From contig NZ_JAERRB010000007.1 of NCBI RefSeq assembly GCF_016735595.1, forward strand, positions 248,001-312,000: a stretch of 64,000 nucleotides of DNA, given 5' to 3'. The notes beneath the pieces were generated by a model. That model was not told the origin of the DNA. It searched no databases and saw only the letters and a list, made by a program, of their open reading frames with translations. Of the stretch, positions 18,822 through 27,377 are shown in pieces (positions within the stretch are counted from its first letter, which is position 1; every line of letters starts with the position of its first letter). The stretch is from Chryseolinea lacunae (lineage in GTDB: Bacteria > Bacteroidota > Bacteroidia > Cytophagales > Cyclobacteriaceae). Made by a program: the position numbers and the translations under genes.

Positions 18822-20096
18822 TTATGCCGCTACGGCTGCTTTCTTGCGTCCGCGCATATAAACAACCAGCCCGATAAAGGCCACCACCAGCATGATGGGG
18901 ATGATGAGGGTGGCTTTGATTACTTCCGGACCAGCAACCATTTGCGCGTTCACAAACGCGGTGGCCTCGGTGCTTCCTGCTGCGGCCGCCTGATAGGCTT
19001 TCACATCGGCTCCTGCGGGAAGGTTTTTGGCAATGATGTTATCATAGAAGCCCCCCATAAATGTGGTGTAGATCGAAACGGCAAACATGCCGGCACCGCC
19101 CATGAGGTTCATGCCCACAGCGCCCGACTTGGGCACGTTCTCCGACACAAAGCCGAGCATGGTAGGCCAGAAGTAGCACACACCAATACCAAACAACAGT
19201 GCGGCCACGAGAAGCATGTTGCCCGAGGCTGTACTCATCAGGTAGAGGCCAAGCGCCGCCAGTATAGCCGATGCCAGCAGTACGCCCGCCGGTGAGAAGC
19301 GGTGCACAATCGGCTCAGCAAATCCACGCCCGATCACCATGATGCCGGTGGTAATGGTCAACAGAAGCAACGAGTTGCTTGTGGCGTTGGACAGCAACAG
19401 GCCGACCCACTGGTTGGTGAACAATTCGGTGATGGCCGTTCCGAACATACAGATGAACATGAAGATGAATAGGGGAGTGAACACGGCTTTATACATGTCG
19501 CCTGTCGATACGCCGGAGGCAACGCGTTCGGTCACCGGAAAGTCAAGCTTCAGGAACATGTAGCCATAGGCCAGGGTGGGTATAAACATTGTGGCCACCT
19601 GCACTTGCCAGCCCAGGCCGATGTTGTCGAACAACATCACGATCAGCGTGCCGATCACAATACCGCCCGGAAACCAGAGGTGGAAGTGGTTGAGTTTTGT
19701 CGTCTTGTTGTCGGAATAGATAGTGGCCACCAGGGGATTACACGCGGCTTCCACCGTTCCGTTGGCGATGCCAATCAACAGCGTCGACAGGAAGAGTGAC
19801 CAGTAGCCGTTGGCAAACACAGTGAGGCCGATGCCCAGAAGGTGAAACAGGAAGGCAATGATAAGAAGGCGTTTCATGCCGATGATGTCAACCACAAAAC
19901 CACCGATCACAACCGCGAGCGGGAATCCCCAGAACGCGGTGGCGGCTATCGTGCCGAGTTGTTGTGCATTGAGACTGAATTCAACGCCAAGTCTGTTTAG
20001 AATACCGGCCCGTATCCCGAAGGAAAGCGATGTCACCAGGAGCGACATACAACTTGCCCAAAAAAGGCTGGAGCGGTTTATACTCTTCTGTTCCAT
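18822..20096 (-). CDS. MFS sugar transporter
   Basis: A 424-residue transporter with 12 predicted membrane helices. The MFS loop motif between helices 2 and 3 appears as GGFVVDIIGMKR, and the central cytoplasmic loop falls near residues 195-210. The overall look is that of the fucose/hexose:proton symporter group common in Bacteroidota. It is divergent in layout from xylBA but on the same strand as the NrtR-type regulator, and two candidate operators lie in its 242-base upstream gap. Xylose or a xyloside is the likely substrate by context only. It has its own terminator. Confidence 0.88.
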   Translation of the reverse strand: MEQKSINRSSLFWASCMSLLVTSLSFGIRAGILNRLGVEFSLNAQQLGTIAATAFWGFPLAVVIGGFVVDIIGMKRLLIIAFLFHLLGIGLTVFANGYWSLFLSTLLIGIANGTVEAACNPLVATIYSDNKTTKLNHFHLWFPGGIVIGTLIVMLFDNIGLGWQVQVATMFIPTLAYGYMFLKLDFPVTERVASGVSTGDMYKAVFTPLFIFMFICMFGTAITELFTNQWVGLLLSNATSNSLLLLTITTGIMVIGRGFAEPIVHRFSPAGVLLASAILAALGLYLMSTASGNMLLVAALLFGIGVCYFWPTMLGFVSENVPKSGAVGMNLMGGAGMFAVSIYTTFMGGFYDNIIAKNLPAGADVKAYQAAAAGSTEATAFVNAQMVAGPEVIKATLIIPIMLVVAFIGLVVYMRGRKKAAVAA

Positions 20097-20219
20097 GATA
20101 AAAAAGGTTTAAGGTTATAGGATTATAGGGTGTTTCAATGTGACGCGTTAAGATGCAGTTAAAAATTATCCCTTGCAATAGAGGCCGCGCGCAAATATGC
20201 CCTTGCAAAGGATTGCAAT

Positions 20220-20245
20220 CTACAAGAATTGATGAATTCTTATAG
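20220..20245. promoter_or_regulatory. candidate operator A: 26-bp palindrome upstream of MFS gene
   Basis: CTACAAGAATT-GATG-AATTCTTATAG: 11-base arms with a single mismatch around a 4-base centre, 124-149 bases before the MFS start codon. Its outer half-sites (CTACAAG, CTTATAG) are the same 7-mers that form the palindrome between the regulator and xylB. Confidence 0.5.
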
Positions 20246-20284
20246 TCCCGATGACTATCAACGGCGAATTTTCAGGATGACGGC

Positions 20285-20308
20285 TGTAGTTGATCTGAAT
20301 ACTACAAG
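20285..20308. promoter_or_regulatory. candidate operator B: inverted TGTAGT/ACTACA
   Basis: TGTAGT, a 10-base spacer, then ACTACAAG. The right half ACTACAAG is the exact reverse complement of the left arm of the xylB-proximal palindrome. It lies 31 bases beyond the regulator's stop codon and about 190 bases upstream of the MFS start. Confidence 0.4.
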
Positions 20309-20338
20309 ATAGCGTCGGAGTTTGTTGTACCATCACTT

Positions 20339-21034
20339 TCACAACTCAAACATAAATCCATTCTCTTTCAAGTTGTTATAGGTCTTCTTATCGAACCGGT
20401 ACAGGCTGGCGGCGCGATGCGAAACGTCGGTCTGTTTTTCCTTGCAGGGCTCCAGCAGGTTCATGCGCATCAGCTTGCGGCGGAAGTTGGGCTTGTCCAG
20501 TTTCTTGTCGAGGATGGCCTCATACAATTCCTGTAGTTGCAACAGGGTGAATTTCTTGGGAAGCAGGTTGAACCCGATGGGCTCGTGGCGCACCTTGTGT
20601 TTCAGGTATTGCAGACCTTCGTTCAGGATTTGCGCGTGGTCATAGGGCAGTTCGGGCACTTCGCTGATTTTGAACCAGCGTGCATCGGCTGCCGTGAACC
20701 CGGGGTGCAGCGTATAGTTCTCCGGCTTCACCAAGGCATAATAGGCAATGGTAATTACGCGCTTGGTAGGGTAGCGGTTCGCGTTGCCAAAAGCCTTCAA
20801 TTGCTCGAGATAGATGTTTGAAACACCGGTGAGGTCGTTCAGGATACGTGTCGCGGAATCGTCGGTGCTTTCGTTGTATTTGATCCAGCCGCCGGGGAGC
20901 GCCCACTTGCCTTTGCTGATGCCCTCGCCGTGCTGCACCAGCAGGATGTCGAGCTCGCTTTTCTTAAAACCAAAAATGAGACAGTCGATGGAAAGTGCAT
21001 CGATGATGGAGTCGGATGAAGGGTCGTTTATCAT
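20339..21034 (-). CDS. NrtR-type Nudix-domain transcriptional regulator, probable xylose regulator
   Basis: A 231-residue protein with an N-terminal Nudix fold (residues about 8-145) and a C-terminal winged helix (about 155-225, with PNFRRKLMRMNLLEP as a plausible recognition region). The Nudix box starts as expected (GGWIKYNES) but its catalytic core reads RILNDL where REUxEE is required, so hydrolysis is unlikely and the domain probably binds a sugar effector, as in the arabinose regulator of Bacteroides. It is divergent from xylB-xylA. ATG 21034 (MINDPSSDS) is chosen; upstream residues up to 21082 run into the promoter region. Confidence 0.85.
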   Translation of the reverse strand: MINDPSSDSIIDALSIDCLIFGFKKSELDILLVQHGEGISKGKWALPGGWIKYNESTDDSATRILNDLTGVSNIYLEQLKAFGNANRYPTKRVITIAYYALVKPENYTLHPGFTAADARWFKISEVPELPYDHAQILNEGLQYLKHKVRHEPIGFNLLPKKFTLLQLQELYEAILDKKLDKPNFRRKLMRMNLLEPCKEKQTDVSHRAASLYRFDKKTYNNLKENGFMFEL

Positions 21035-21071
21035 AAAGCCACGGGAAAGGTATAAAAATAATTTCATCCGA

Positions 21072-21094
21072 CTTGTAGTCAAATGTACTATAAG
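21072..21094. promoter_or_regulatory. candidate operator C: palindrome between regulator and xylB
   Basis: CTTGTAGT, a 7-base spacer, ACTATAAG: 8-base arms with one mismatch, in the 114-base divergent promoter region. The position suits control of both the regulator and xylBA. The half-site CTTRTAG is shared with the two palindromes upstream of the MFS transporter. Confidence 0.5.
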
Positions 21095-21148
21095 TTATAT
21101 ATTTACCCGCACTTTCAAACGATTGTATTTTTCTATATTGATATACTT

Positions 21149-22645
21149 ATGAAGCAATACCTGCTGGGATACGACCTGGGAAGCTCCTCTATTAAAGCCT
21201 CATTGATCGATGCGGCCACCGGCCAGTCGGTGGCCTCGGCGCAATCGCCGGCCGAAGAAATGCCGATGCTGGCGGTTAACCCCGGTTGGGCCGAACAGGA
21301 TCCTGACATGTGGTGGGAACACGCCGTGAAAGCATTGCAGGCTACATTAAAGAAGTCGGGAGCAAAGGCCGACGAGATTGTGGCGATCGGCATTTCCTAT
21401 CAGATGCACGGCCTGGTGTGTGTGGACAAGGATCAGAAGGTCTTGCGTCCGTCCATCATCTGGTGCGATAGCCGTGCCGTGGACATTGGCCGGAACGCCT
21501 TTCAATCGCTCGGCGCCGACTATTCACTGAAGCACCTCCTGAACTCGCCCGGAAATTTCACCGCCTCCAAACTCAAGTGGGTGAAAGAGAACGAGCCCAA
21601 GGTTTTTGAACGCATTCACAAGGTGATGCTGCCCGGCGATTTCCTGGCCATGAGACTCACCGGCGACATTGTGACAACGGCTTCCGGATTGTCGGAAGGT
21701 ATGTTTTGGGACTATGAAACCGGCGCACCCTCGCAGCAGCTGCTGTCGCTCTACGGCATTCCGGCCGACATGCTGGCCACCGTGGTGCCCACATTTTCCA
21801 TACACGGTCGTGTGAACAAAGCCATGGCCACCCAACTGGGCCTGAAAGAAGGAACTCCCGTGAGCTATCGCGCCGGCGACCAACCCAACAACGCTTTCTC
21901 CCTGAACGTATTGAATGCCGGCGAAACCGCTGCCACGGCGGGTACCTCGGGCGTTATCTATAGTGTGACGGACAAGAACGCCTACGACCCCAAGTCGCGC
22001 GTGAACACTTTCATCCACGTGAACGATCAGAAACCCGTGAAGAGCAACGGTGTGTTGCTCTGCATCAACGGCACCGGCATCCTCAATAGCTGGCTACGCA
22101 AACAGGCGCAGTCGGGTGGAGCGCCCTATGAATATGACAAAATCAACGCCATCGCGTCCGAAGCTCCCATTGGTGCCGACGGCCTCAGCATCCTTCCGTT
22201 TGGCAATGGTGCCGAGCGCGTGCTGGAAGACAAAAACGTGGACGCTTCTTTTCACGGTCTCAACTTCAATCGTCACGGTCAGGCCCACGTGTTTCGTGCG
22301 GCGCAGGAAGGCATTGTGTTTGCGTTGAAGTATGGCTTCGACGTGCTGCAAGGCATGGGGCTGAAAACAAACGTGATTCGCGCTGGCCAGGCCAACATGT
22401 TTCTGAGTCCGCTGTTCCGCGAAGCTTTTGTGAACACGATAGGCGCCCCGTTAGAATTGCTCGACACCGACGGTGCCAAAGGTGCGGCGTTGGGAGCGGG
22501 CGTGGGGGCGGGGGTTTATGCTTCGTTCGAAGAAGCGTTTAAAGGCCTCAGGATCATTCGCACACAAGAGCCGGACACAAAACTCACCGAACCTTATAAG
22601 GCATCGTATGCGCAATGGATGAGCCATCTGCAAAAGGCCATCTGA
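21149..22645 (+). CDS. xylB: xylulokinase
   Basis: A 498-residue FGGY kinase phosphorylating D-xylulose to xylulose-5-phosphate. The phosphate loop YDLGSSSIKASLID (residues 7-20), the xylulokinase signature QMHGLVCVD and WCDSRAVD, and a C-terminal GAALGAGVGAG segment are present; length fits the family. ATG 21149 (MKQYLLGYD) is preferred to the ATG at 21083, which lies inside the candidate operator and would add a nonsense-like aromatic leader. Xylose isomerase follows after 69 bases. Confidence 0.94.
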   Translation: MKQYLLGYDLGSSSIKASLIDAATGQSVASAQSPAEEMPMLAVNPGWAEQDPDMWWEHAVKALQATLKKSGAKADEIVAIGISYQMHGLVCVDKDQKVLRPSIIWCDSRAVDIGRNAFQSLGADYSLKHLLNSPGNFTASKLKWVKENEPKVFERIHKVMLPGDFLAMRLTGDIVTTASGLSEGMFWDYETGAPSQQLLSLYGIPADMLATVVPTFSIHGRVNKAMATQLGLKEGTPVSYRAGDQPNNAFSLNVLNAGETAATAGTSGVIYSVTDKNAYDPKSRVNTFIHVNDQKPVKSNGVLLCINGTGILNSWLRKQAQSGGAPYEYDKINAIASEAPIGADGLSILPFGNGAERVLEDKNVDASFHGLNFNRHGQAHVFRAAQEGIVFALKYGFDVLQGMGLKTNVIRAGQANMFLSPLFREAFVNTIGAPLELLDTDGAKGAALGAGVGAGVYASFEEAFKGLRIIRTQEPDTKLTEPYKASYAQWMSHLQKAI

Positions 22646-22714
22646 TTTTTAGCAGGATCACCAAATCAAGAATAACAACACGTAATTGAACCCAACAGTA
22701 AAAAACTCAAATTC

Positions 22715-24043
22715 ATGAAACTTACACTCGGAGACAAAGAATACTTTAAGGGCATTGGCCCGATAAAGTATGAAGGCAAAGAATCGGACAACCCGCTGGC
22801 GTATAAATTTTATGATGCCAAAAAGAAAGTGGGTAAAAAAACGATGGAGGAACACTTTCGTTTCGCCATTGCCTATTGGCACACCTTCTGCGGCACCGGT
22901 GGCGATCCGTTTGGACCCGGCACCAAAAATTTTGCCTGGAACAAAAGCGGCGATGCCGTGCAACGCGCTTACGACAAGATGGATGCCGCCTTCGAATTCA
23001 TCACCAAGATAGGAGCACCCTTCTATTGTTTCCACGACTACGACCTGGTGGACGAAGCCCCGACCCTGAAAGAATCGGAAGAGCGCATTGCCAAGATTGT
23101 GGAGTATGCCAAGAAAAAACAAAAAGCTTCGGGCGTGAAGTTGTTGTGGGGAACAGCCAACCTGTTCTCGAACCCACGCTACATGAACGGCGCCGCTACC
23201 AATCCCGACTTCAATGTGGTGTGTCACGCAGGTTCACAAGTAAAAACTGCACTTGACGCCACCATCGAATTGGGTGGATCGAACTATGTGTTCTGGGGCG
23301 GTCGCGAAGGCTACATGTCATTGCTCAACACCGACGTGAAGCGCGAGCTCGAACACATGGCCAGCTTCCTGCATGCCGCCAAAGACTATGCGCGCGCACA
23401 AGGTTTCAAAGGCACGTTCCTCATCGAGCCCAAGCCCATGGAACCTTCGAAGCACCAATATGATTTTGACTCCGCGACGTGTATTGCCTTCCTGCGCGAG
23501 TTCGATCTGATGGAAGATTTTAAATTAAACATCGAAGTGAACCACGCCACCCTGGCACAACACACCTTCGATCACGAACTGCAGGTAGCCGCCAACGCCG
23601 ACGTACTGGGAAGCATCGACGCCAACCGCGGCGACAACCAGAACGGCTGGGACACCGACCAGTTTCCGAACAACATCTATGAGTTGACGGAGGCCATGCT
23701 GGTGATCTTGCAATCGGGAGGTTTCAAAAACGGCGGCGTGAACTTCGACGCAAAAACCCGTCGCAATTCCACCGACAACGCCGACGTGTTCTATGCCCAC
23801 ATCGGTGGCATGGATGCGTTTGCCCGCGGCCTCATTGCCGCCCAGGCCATCCTGGACAACGGCGAGTACACCAAGCTGCGCAAAGCACGCTACGCATCGT
23901 TCGACTCCGGCAAAGGCAAGAGCTTCGAACAAGGCAAAGTGGGTCTTGAAGAGCTGCGTAAACTCGCGCACAAAAACGGCGAGCCCGAGCAAATCAGCGG
24001 CAAGCAGGAATACTATGAGAACCTGTTGAACAAGTTTATCTAG
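22715..24043 (+). CDS. xylA: xylose isomerase
   Basis: A 442-residue enzyme converting D-xylose to D-xylulose in the cytoplasm; the length marks the class II type with an N-terminal extension. Metal- and substrate-binding segments are visible: FHDYDLVDE with the catalytic histidine, [29 protein letters not shown] and [12 protein letters not shown] followed by GSIDANRGD. With xylB it completes entry of xylose into the pentose phosphate pathway. A strong terminator follows 25 bases after the stop. Confidence 0.96.
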   Translation: MKLTLGDKEYFKGIGPIKYEGKESDNPLAYKFYDAKKKVGKKTMEEHFRFAIAYWHTFCGTGGDPFGPGTKNFAWNKSGDAVQRAYDKMDAAFEFITKIGAPFYCFHDYDLVDEAPTLKESEERIAKIVEYAKKKQKASGVKLLWGTANLFSNPRYMNGAATNPDFNVVCHAGSQVKTALDATIELGGSNYVFWGGREGYMSLLNTDVKRELEHMASFLHAAKDYARAQGFKGTFLIEPKPMEPSKHQYDFDSATCIAFLREFDLMEDFKLNIEVNHATLAQHTFDHELQVAANADVLGSIDANRGDNQNGWDTDQFPNNIYELTEAMLVILQSGGFKNGGVNFDAKTRRNSTDNADVFYAHIGGMDAFARGLIAAQAILDNGEYTKLRKARYASFDSGKGKSFEQGKVGLEELRKLAHKNGEPEQISGKQEYYENLLNKFI

Positions 24044-24068
24044 TAGTTCATCACAGATAAAATAAGCT

Positions 24069-24114
24069 AAAGGTCATTCAACCGCCCGTCGTGTTGAATG
24101 ACCTTTGTTTTTTT
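24069..24114 (+). terminator. rho-independent terminator after xylA
   Basis: AAAGGTCATTCAAC and GTTGAATGACCTTT form a perfect 14-bp stem with a 10-base loop, followed by a G and a run of seven T residues. Confidence 0.9.
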
Positions 24115-24146
24115 GGGCCACACCCTCGCGATACCATTTTGTTCTG

Positions 24147-24154
24147 TACATTTG
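24147..24154 (+). promoter_or_regulatory. candidate -7 promoter box (TACATTTG)
   Basis: TACATTTG fits TAnnTTTG exactly and lies 21 bases before the ATG at 24175, just after the xylA terminator. No -33 TTTG at the usual distance is seen. Confidence 0.35.
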
Positions 24155-24174
24155 AGCGCAAACCTGAATCCCTC

Positions 24175-24729
24175 ATGAAAACAATCGCGTCGCTTCTGCT
24201 CCTCGCCATTTCCTTCGCAGCAGTCTGCCAGGGAAACACGTCGTATGGAAACTTTAAACTGGCCGACCAGGAAATCCTCTATCAAAAAGTATTCGCCCAG
24301 GATTCCATCACCGCTGAAAAGCTAAGCGAATTCTACAAAGCCCAGACCTATGTGGCCAACCTCCAGACCTCGGGCGACGAAGTGACCTTCGACATGAACG
24401 ACATCGTGGTAGACTATAAAAAATTCCAATTCACCCAGGTCGCCACACCACCCATCATCCAAACCGGAAAGTACTATGGCAAAGTAACTGTAGGGGTGAA
24501 GGACGGAAAGTATCGGGTCACCGTGCGGTCCATCCAAATGACCGGGGACATTGGCTACAAGAAGATTCCCGCCAAAGACAACCTCACCAACTACGCCGCC
24601 AAAAACAACGGCACCATCATGAACCCCGAATGGTGCAAACCCAATACACTCGGGTTGCTCGACAAATCGTTCACAGACAAACTTCAGTTTGTTGATAAGG
24701 CAAAGAAAAAGGATAGTGATGATTGGTAG
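24175..24729 (+). CDS. secreted hypothetical protein, DUF4468-like
   Basis: A 184-residue protein with a signal peptide (MKTIASLLLLAISFAAVCQG). The mature part (NFKLADQEILYQKVF, then alternating beta-prone segments VTFDMNDIVVDY, YYGKVTVGVKDGKYRVTVR) resembles the small periplasmic DUF4468 proteins of Bacteroidota, but this match is by eye and weak. The ATG at 24175 gives the signal peptide; upstream codons to 24091 overlap the xylA terminator. It is followed by an inverted-repeat segment and has no obvious functional partner. Confidence 0.7.
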   Translation: MKTIASLLLLAISFAAVCQGNTSYGNFKLADQEILYQKVFAQDSITAEKLSEFYKAQTYVANLQTSGDEVTFDMNDIVVDYKKFQFTQVATPPIIQTGKYYGKVTVGVKDGKYRVTVRSIQMTGDIGYKKIPAKDNLTNYAAKNNGTIMNPEWCKPNTLGLLDKSFTDKLQFVDKAKKKDSDDW

Positions 24730-24743
24730 TTCGGAGTGAGTCC

Positions 24744-24935
24744 TTAGTCTTGAGTATTTAGTATTGAGACTTTTTTTGAGGATGCGCATTCAGAATAGCA
24801 TCAACCAACCCCTAAGCTTTTTAAATTACTCCATCCAGACTTCAGACTAACCCAGCATAGTCCTCGAAGCGAGACTATGCTCCGACATGGCTTTGAATTT
24901 TTACTCAATACTAACTACTCAATACTCAAGACTAA
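24744..24935. repeat. MITE-like segment with 15-bp terminal inverted repeats
   Basis: TTAGTCTTGAGTATT at 24744-24758 is matched by its exact reverse complement at 24921-24935. The arms continue imperfectly inward (TAGTATTGAG against CTCAATACTA). On the right the words ACTCAATACT and ACTCAAGACT recur to 24950. No gene lies inside the 192 bases. It may be a small non-autonomous mobile element or an intergenic repeat of REP type. Confidence 0.5.
24854..24881. repeat. strong hairpin inside the inverted-repeat segment
   Basis: AGCATAGTC pairs with GACTATGCT, and after one bulged C the stem goes on with TCG/CGA closing an AAG loop, about 12 bp in all. No T-run follows, so it is not a typical terminator. 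Confidence 0.45.
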
Positions 24936-24950
24936 ATTACTCAAGACTAA

Positions 24951-25991
24951 TCAAGTTATCCAATGCAACGTCTTGGGCTCCACCGGATTCACAAACGGCG
25001 TCTTGTTCTGCTGCGACAAATCCCACTGGCGTTTCAGTTCGTGATACCACCGCGCTTGTGCGTCGGGTTCGCCAAGCAACATCAGCGTGGGTTTTGACTG
25101 CAGGCCTTCGCCCAGCTTTCGGAAAATTCCCAGGTCCTGGTGAATGAATTGTTTGCCCAGTTGGCGCAGGGGCCACCAGATGAATTTCACAAAACCCAGT
25201 GTGGTATAGAAAATGTGATTCAGCTCCGTTTCGTGATCGTTGATGGGCGTGAGGCACGTGATGGACACGATCTCGTTTTCCCCGACTTGTATATGCTCCG
25301 TTCGGATGCCCGGAAGCTGGAAATTGATTTCTGTAGACGTTCCGCCTTTCAAAATAGAATAGCCTTTCGAGTTCGACGACGGCGTGTGGCGCGACATCTT
25401 GAAGCCGAGGTCAACCGGCTCGAACTTCTTTTCCTTTAGCCTCAGATTTTTTGACGACCGCCAATACCACGATTGGTGCACAAAGGTGACGTGTGCCGGA
25501 TCGATGAGGCCAATCACGCTGTGGTCGATGTCGGCAGGCATGGTCACTTTTTCTACGAAGAGGAATTTTTTCTCGGGCGATAACAGCAGGTTGGGCACCC
25601 ACTGATCGGCGCCACTGAGGTCGGCCTTGTTCTGCGGCACATAGATCCAGATGGTGCCGTTCACTTCCCGGCAAGGATATTTGAAGACTTTGATCTTTCG
25701 CGTGTCGAATTTGTCGTCGGCCAGCGCGGGGATGCTGGTGCATGCGCCGGTGTTGTCGAACTTCCAGCCGTGATAGCAACATTGAATGCACTTGCCGTCG
25801 TACCAGCCTTTGGAGAGGGGCACGCCACGGTGTGGGCAGTTGTCGCGCAGGGCGAAGGGCACATCGTTTTCATCTCTTCCGAAAACCACTTTTTCTCCCA
25901 GAATTTCCTTTGCTACGAGTTTCCCCTGCTTGAGAAATGAGCCATGCATTGCGAAATACCAGAGGTTTTTCAGGAATAGGGATTCGGTCAT
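24951..25991 (-). CDS. Rieske 2Fe-2S oxygenase, alpha-subunit type
   Basis: A 346-residue protein with an N-terminal Rieske centre: C52-x-H54 (NCPHRG) and C71-x2-H74 (CCYHGWKF). The mononuclear iron site follows in the segment IDHSVIGLIDPAHVTFVHQ, with the D..H..H arrangement of ring-hydroxylating oxygenases. It resembles vanillate demethylase and sterol/carnitine-type monooxygenase subunits; no reductase or ferredoxin gene is adjacent. The substrate is unknown. It is transcribed divergently from the Gfo/Idh/MocA locus across a 182-base AT-rich gap. Confidence 0.88.
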   Translation of the reverse strand: MTESLFLKNLWYFAMHGSFLKQGKLVAKEILGEKVVFGRDENDVPFALRDNCPHRGVPLSKGWYDGKCIQCCYHGWKFDNTGACTSIPALADDKFDTRKIKVFKYPCREVNGTIWIYVPQNKADLSGADQWVPNLLLSPEKKFLFVEKVTMPADIDHSVIGLIDPAHVTFVHQSWYWRSSKNLRLKEKKFEPVDLGFKMSRHTPSSNSKGYSILKGGTSTEINFQLPGIRTEHIQVGENEIVSITCLTPINDHETELNHIFYTTLGFVKFIWWPLRQLGKQFIHQDLGIFRKLGEGLQSKPTLMLLGEPDAQARWYHELKRQWDLSQQNKTPFVNPVEPKTLHWIT

Positions 25992-26173
25992 GAAAAAAAC
26001 TTAAAGCCGTGTCGTCAAAGAAAGGATTAAAGCACTAGTTTGCCAAACCATAAGGATGAATAAATCATCAAAAAATTTAATGCCGTCAACCCAATCCGCA
26101 ATCGATTTCGATAATATTAATTCTTTATTTTTAACATTTTAATCCCTTACTTGAACCAAACAATTCTAACCTA

Positions 26174-27328
26174 ATGAAAAGAAAATTACGCATGGGCATG
26201 GTAGGTGGCGGACTTACCTCTTTTATTGGCCCCGTTCATCGTAAAGCCGCCGGTATCGATGGAGAAATCGAATTGGTATGCGGCGCTTTCAGTGTGGTTC
26301 CCGGCGAGTCAAAACAAACCGGAGAAGCACTCTACCTGAATCCAAATCGGGTATATGAAACCTACCAGGAAATGTTTGAGATCGAGAAGACACTTCCTCC
26401 CGATCAGCGCATAGACTTCGTATCCGTAGTAACGCCCAACCACGTGCACTTTGGTCCTTCCAAACTGGCCCTCGAAAGCGGCTTCCACGTGTTGGTTGAA
26501 AAGCCCATCGCATTCTCGCTCGACGAAGCGAAGACCTTGCAAAAAGTAGTTTCAAAAACAGGTCTTATCCTGGGTCTTACCCATACCTACACCGGCTATC
26601 CGTTAGTAAAAGAAGCCCGTAACATGGTGAAGACAGGCAAATTGGGTAAGATCAGAAAAGTATACGTTGAATATCCTCAAGGCTGGCTCTCCACACTGCT
26701 GGAAGGCACCGGCAACATGCAGGCATCGTGGAGAACCGACCCCAAGCAGTCGGGCATGGGCGGCGCCATTGGCGACATCGGCACGCACGCTGCGAACCTG
26801 GCCGAATACATCACCGGCTCCAACATCACCGAAATCTGCGCCATGCTGAACGCCGTGGTGAAGGGCCGCAAACTCGACGACGACGCTTCCATGCTTATTA
26901 AGTTCGACAACGGTGCAACCGGCGTACTCATTGCTACACAGGTTGCTGCTGGCGACGAAAACAACCTCAACATCCGCGTCTATGGCGAAAAGGGTGGTCT
27001 GGAATGGAAACAGGAAGACCCCAACACCATGATCGTGAAATGGCTAGACCGTCCGAAAGAAATTGTTCGTGCAGGTCAGAAATACCTGTCCGACGATGCG
27101 AAAGCATTTACACGCACGCCCGCCGGTCACCCCGAAGGATACCTCGAAGCGTTTGCCAACATTTATCGCGCGTTTGGAAAAGCCGTGCGCGACTACAAGC
27201 CTGGCAAGAAGATCAATGCAGCGAAATACGACTTCCCCGATGTGGAAGACGGTGTGCGCGGCATGAACTTCGTGCAAACGGCCGTGAAGTCGGCACAGTC
27301 AACACGCAAATGGACAAAGCTGAAATAA
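26174..27328 (+). CDS. Gfo/Idh/MocA family oxidoreductase
   Basis: A 384-residue NAD(P)-dependent dehydrogenase with no signal peptide. The N-terminal dinucleotide motif MGMVGGGLTSFIG is followed by the family segment VLVEKPIAFSLDEA (catalytic Lys in EKP) and GAIGDIGTHAANLAEY with the expected Asp and His. In 3-keto-glycoside and ThuB-like systems such enzymes oxidise or reduce C3 of a glycoside. Here it heads six genes that include a DUF1080 hydrolase, TIM-barrel epimerase-like proteins and a ThuA fusion, so a role in 3-keto-sugar chemistry is likely but not proven. Confidence 0.9.
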   Translation: MKRKLRMGMVGGGLTSFIGPVHRKAAGIDGEIELVCGAFSVVPGESKQTGEALYLNPNRVYETYQEMFEIEKTLPPDQRIDFVSVVTPNHVHFGPSKLALESGFHVLVEKPIAFSLDEAKTLQKVVSKTGLILGLTHTYTGYPLVKEARNMVKTGKLGKIRKVYVEYPQGWLSTLLEGTGNMQASWRTDPKQSGMGGAIGDIGTHAANLAEYITGSNITEICAMLNAVVKGRKLDDDASMLIKFDNGATGVLIATQVAAGDENNLNIRVYGEKGGLEWKQEDPNTMIVKWLDRPKEIVRAGQKYLSDDAKAFTRTPAGHPEGYLEAFANIYRAFGKAVRDYKPGKKINAAKYDFPDVEDGVRGMNFVQTAVKSAQSTRKWTKLK

Positions 27329-27377
27329 GCTTGTCCTTTCCTGAAATGATGTCAAACCAACAGTCTTCAGCTTCTTC

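Noticed and set aside
20097-20338. A small protein gene in the 242-base gap between the MFS gene and the regulator
   Set aside because: No frame has a plausible start and composition; the gap is AT-rich and holds the candidate operators.
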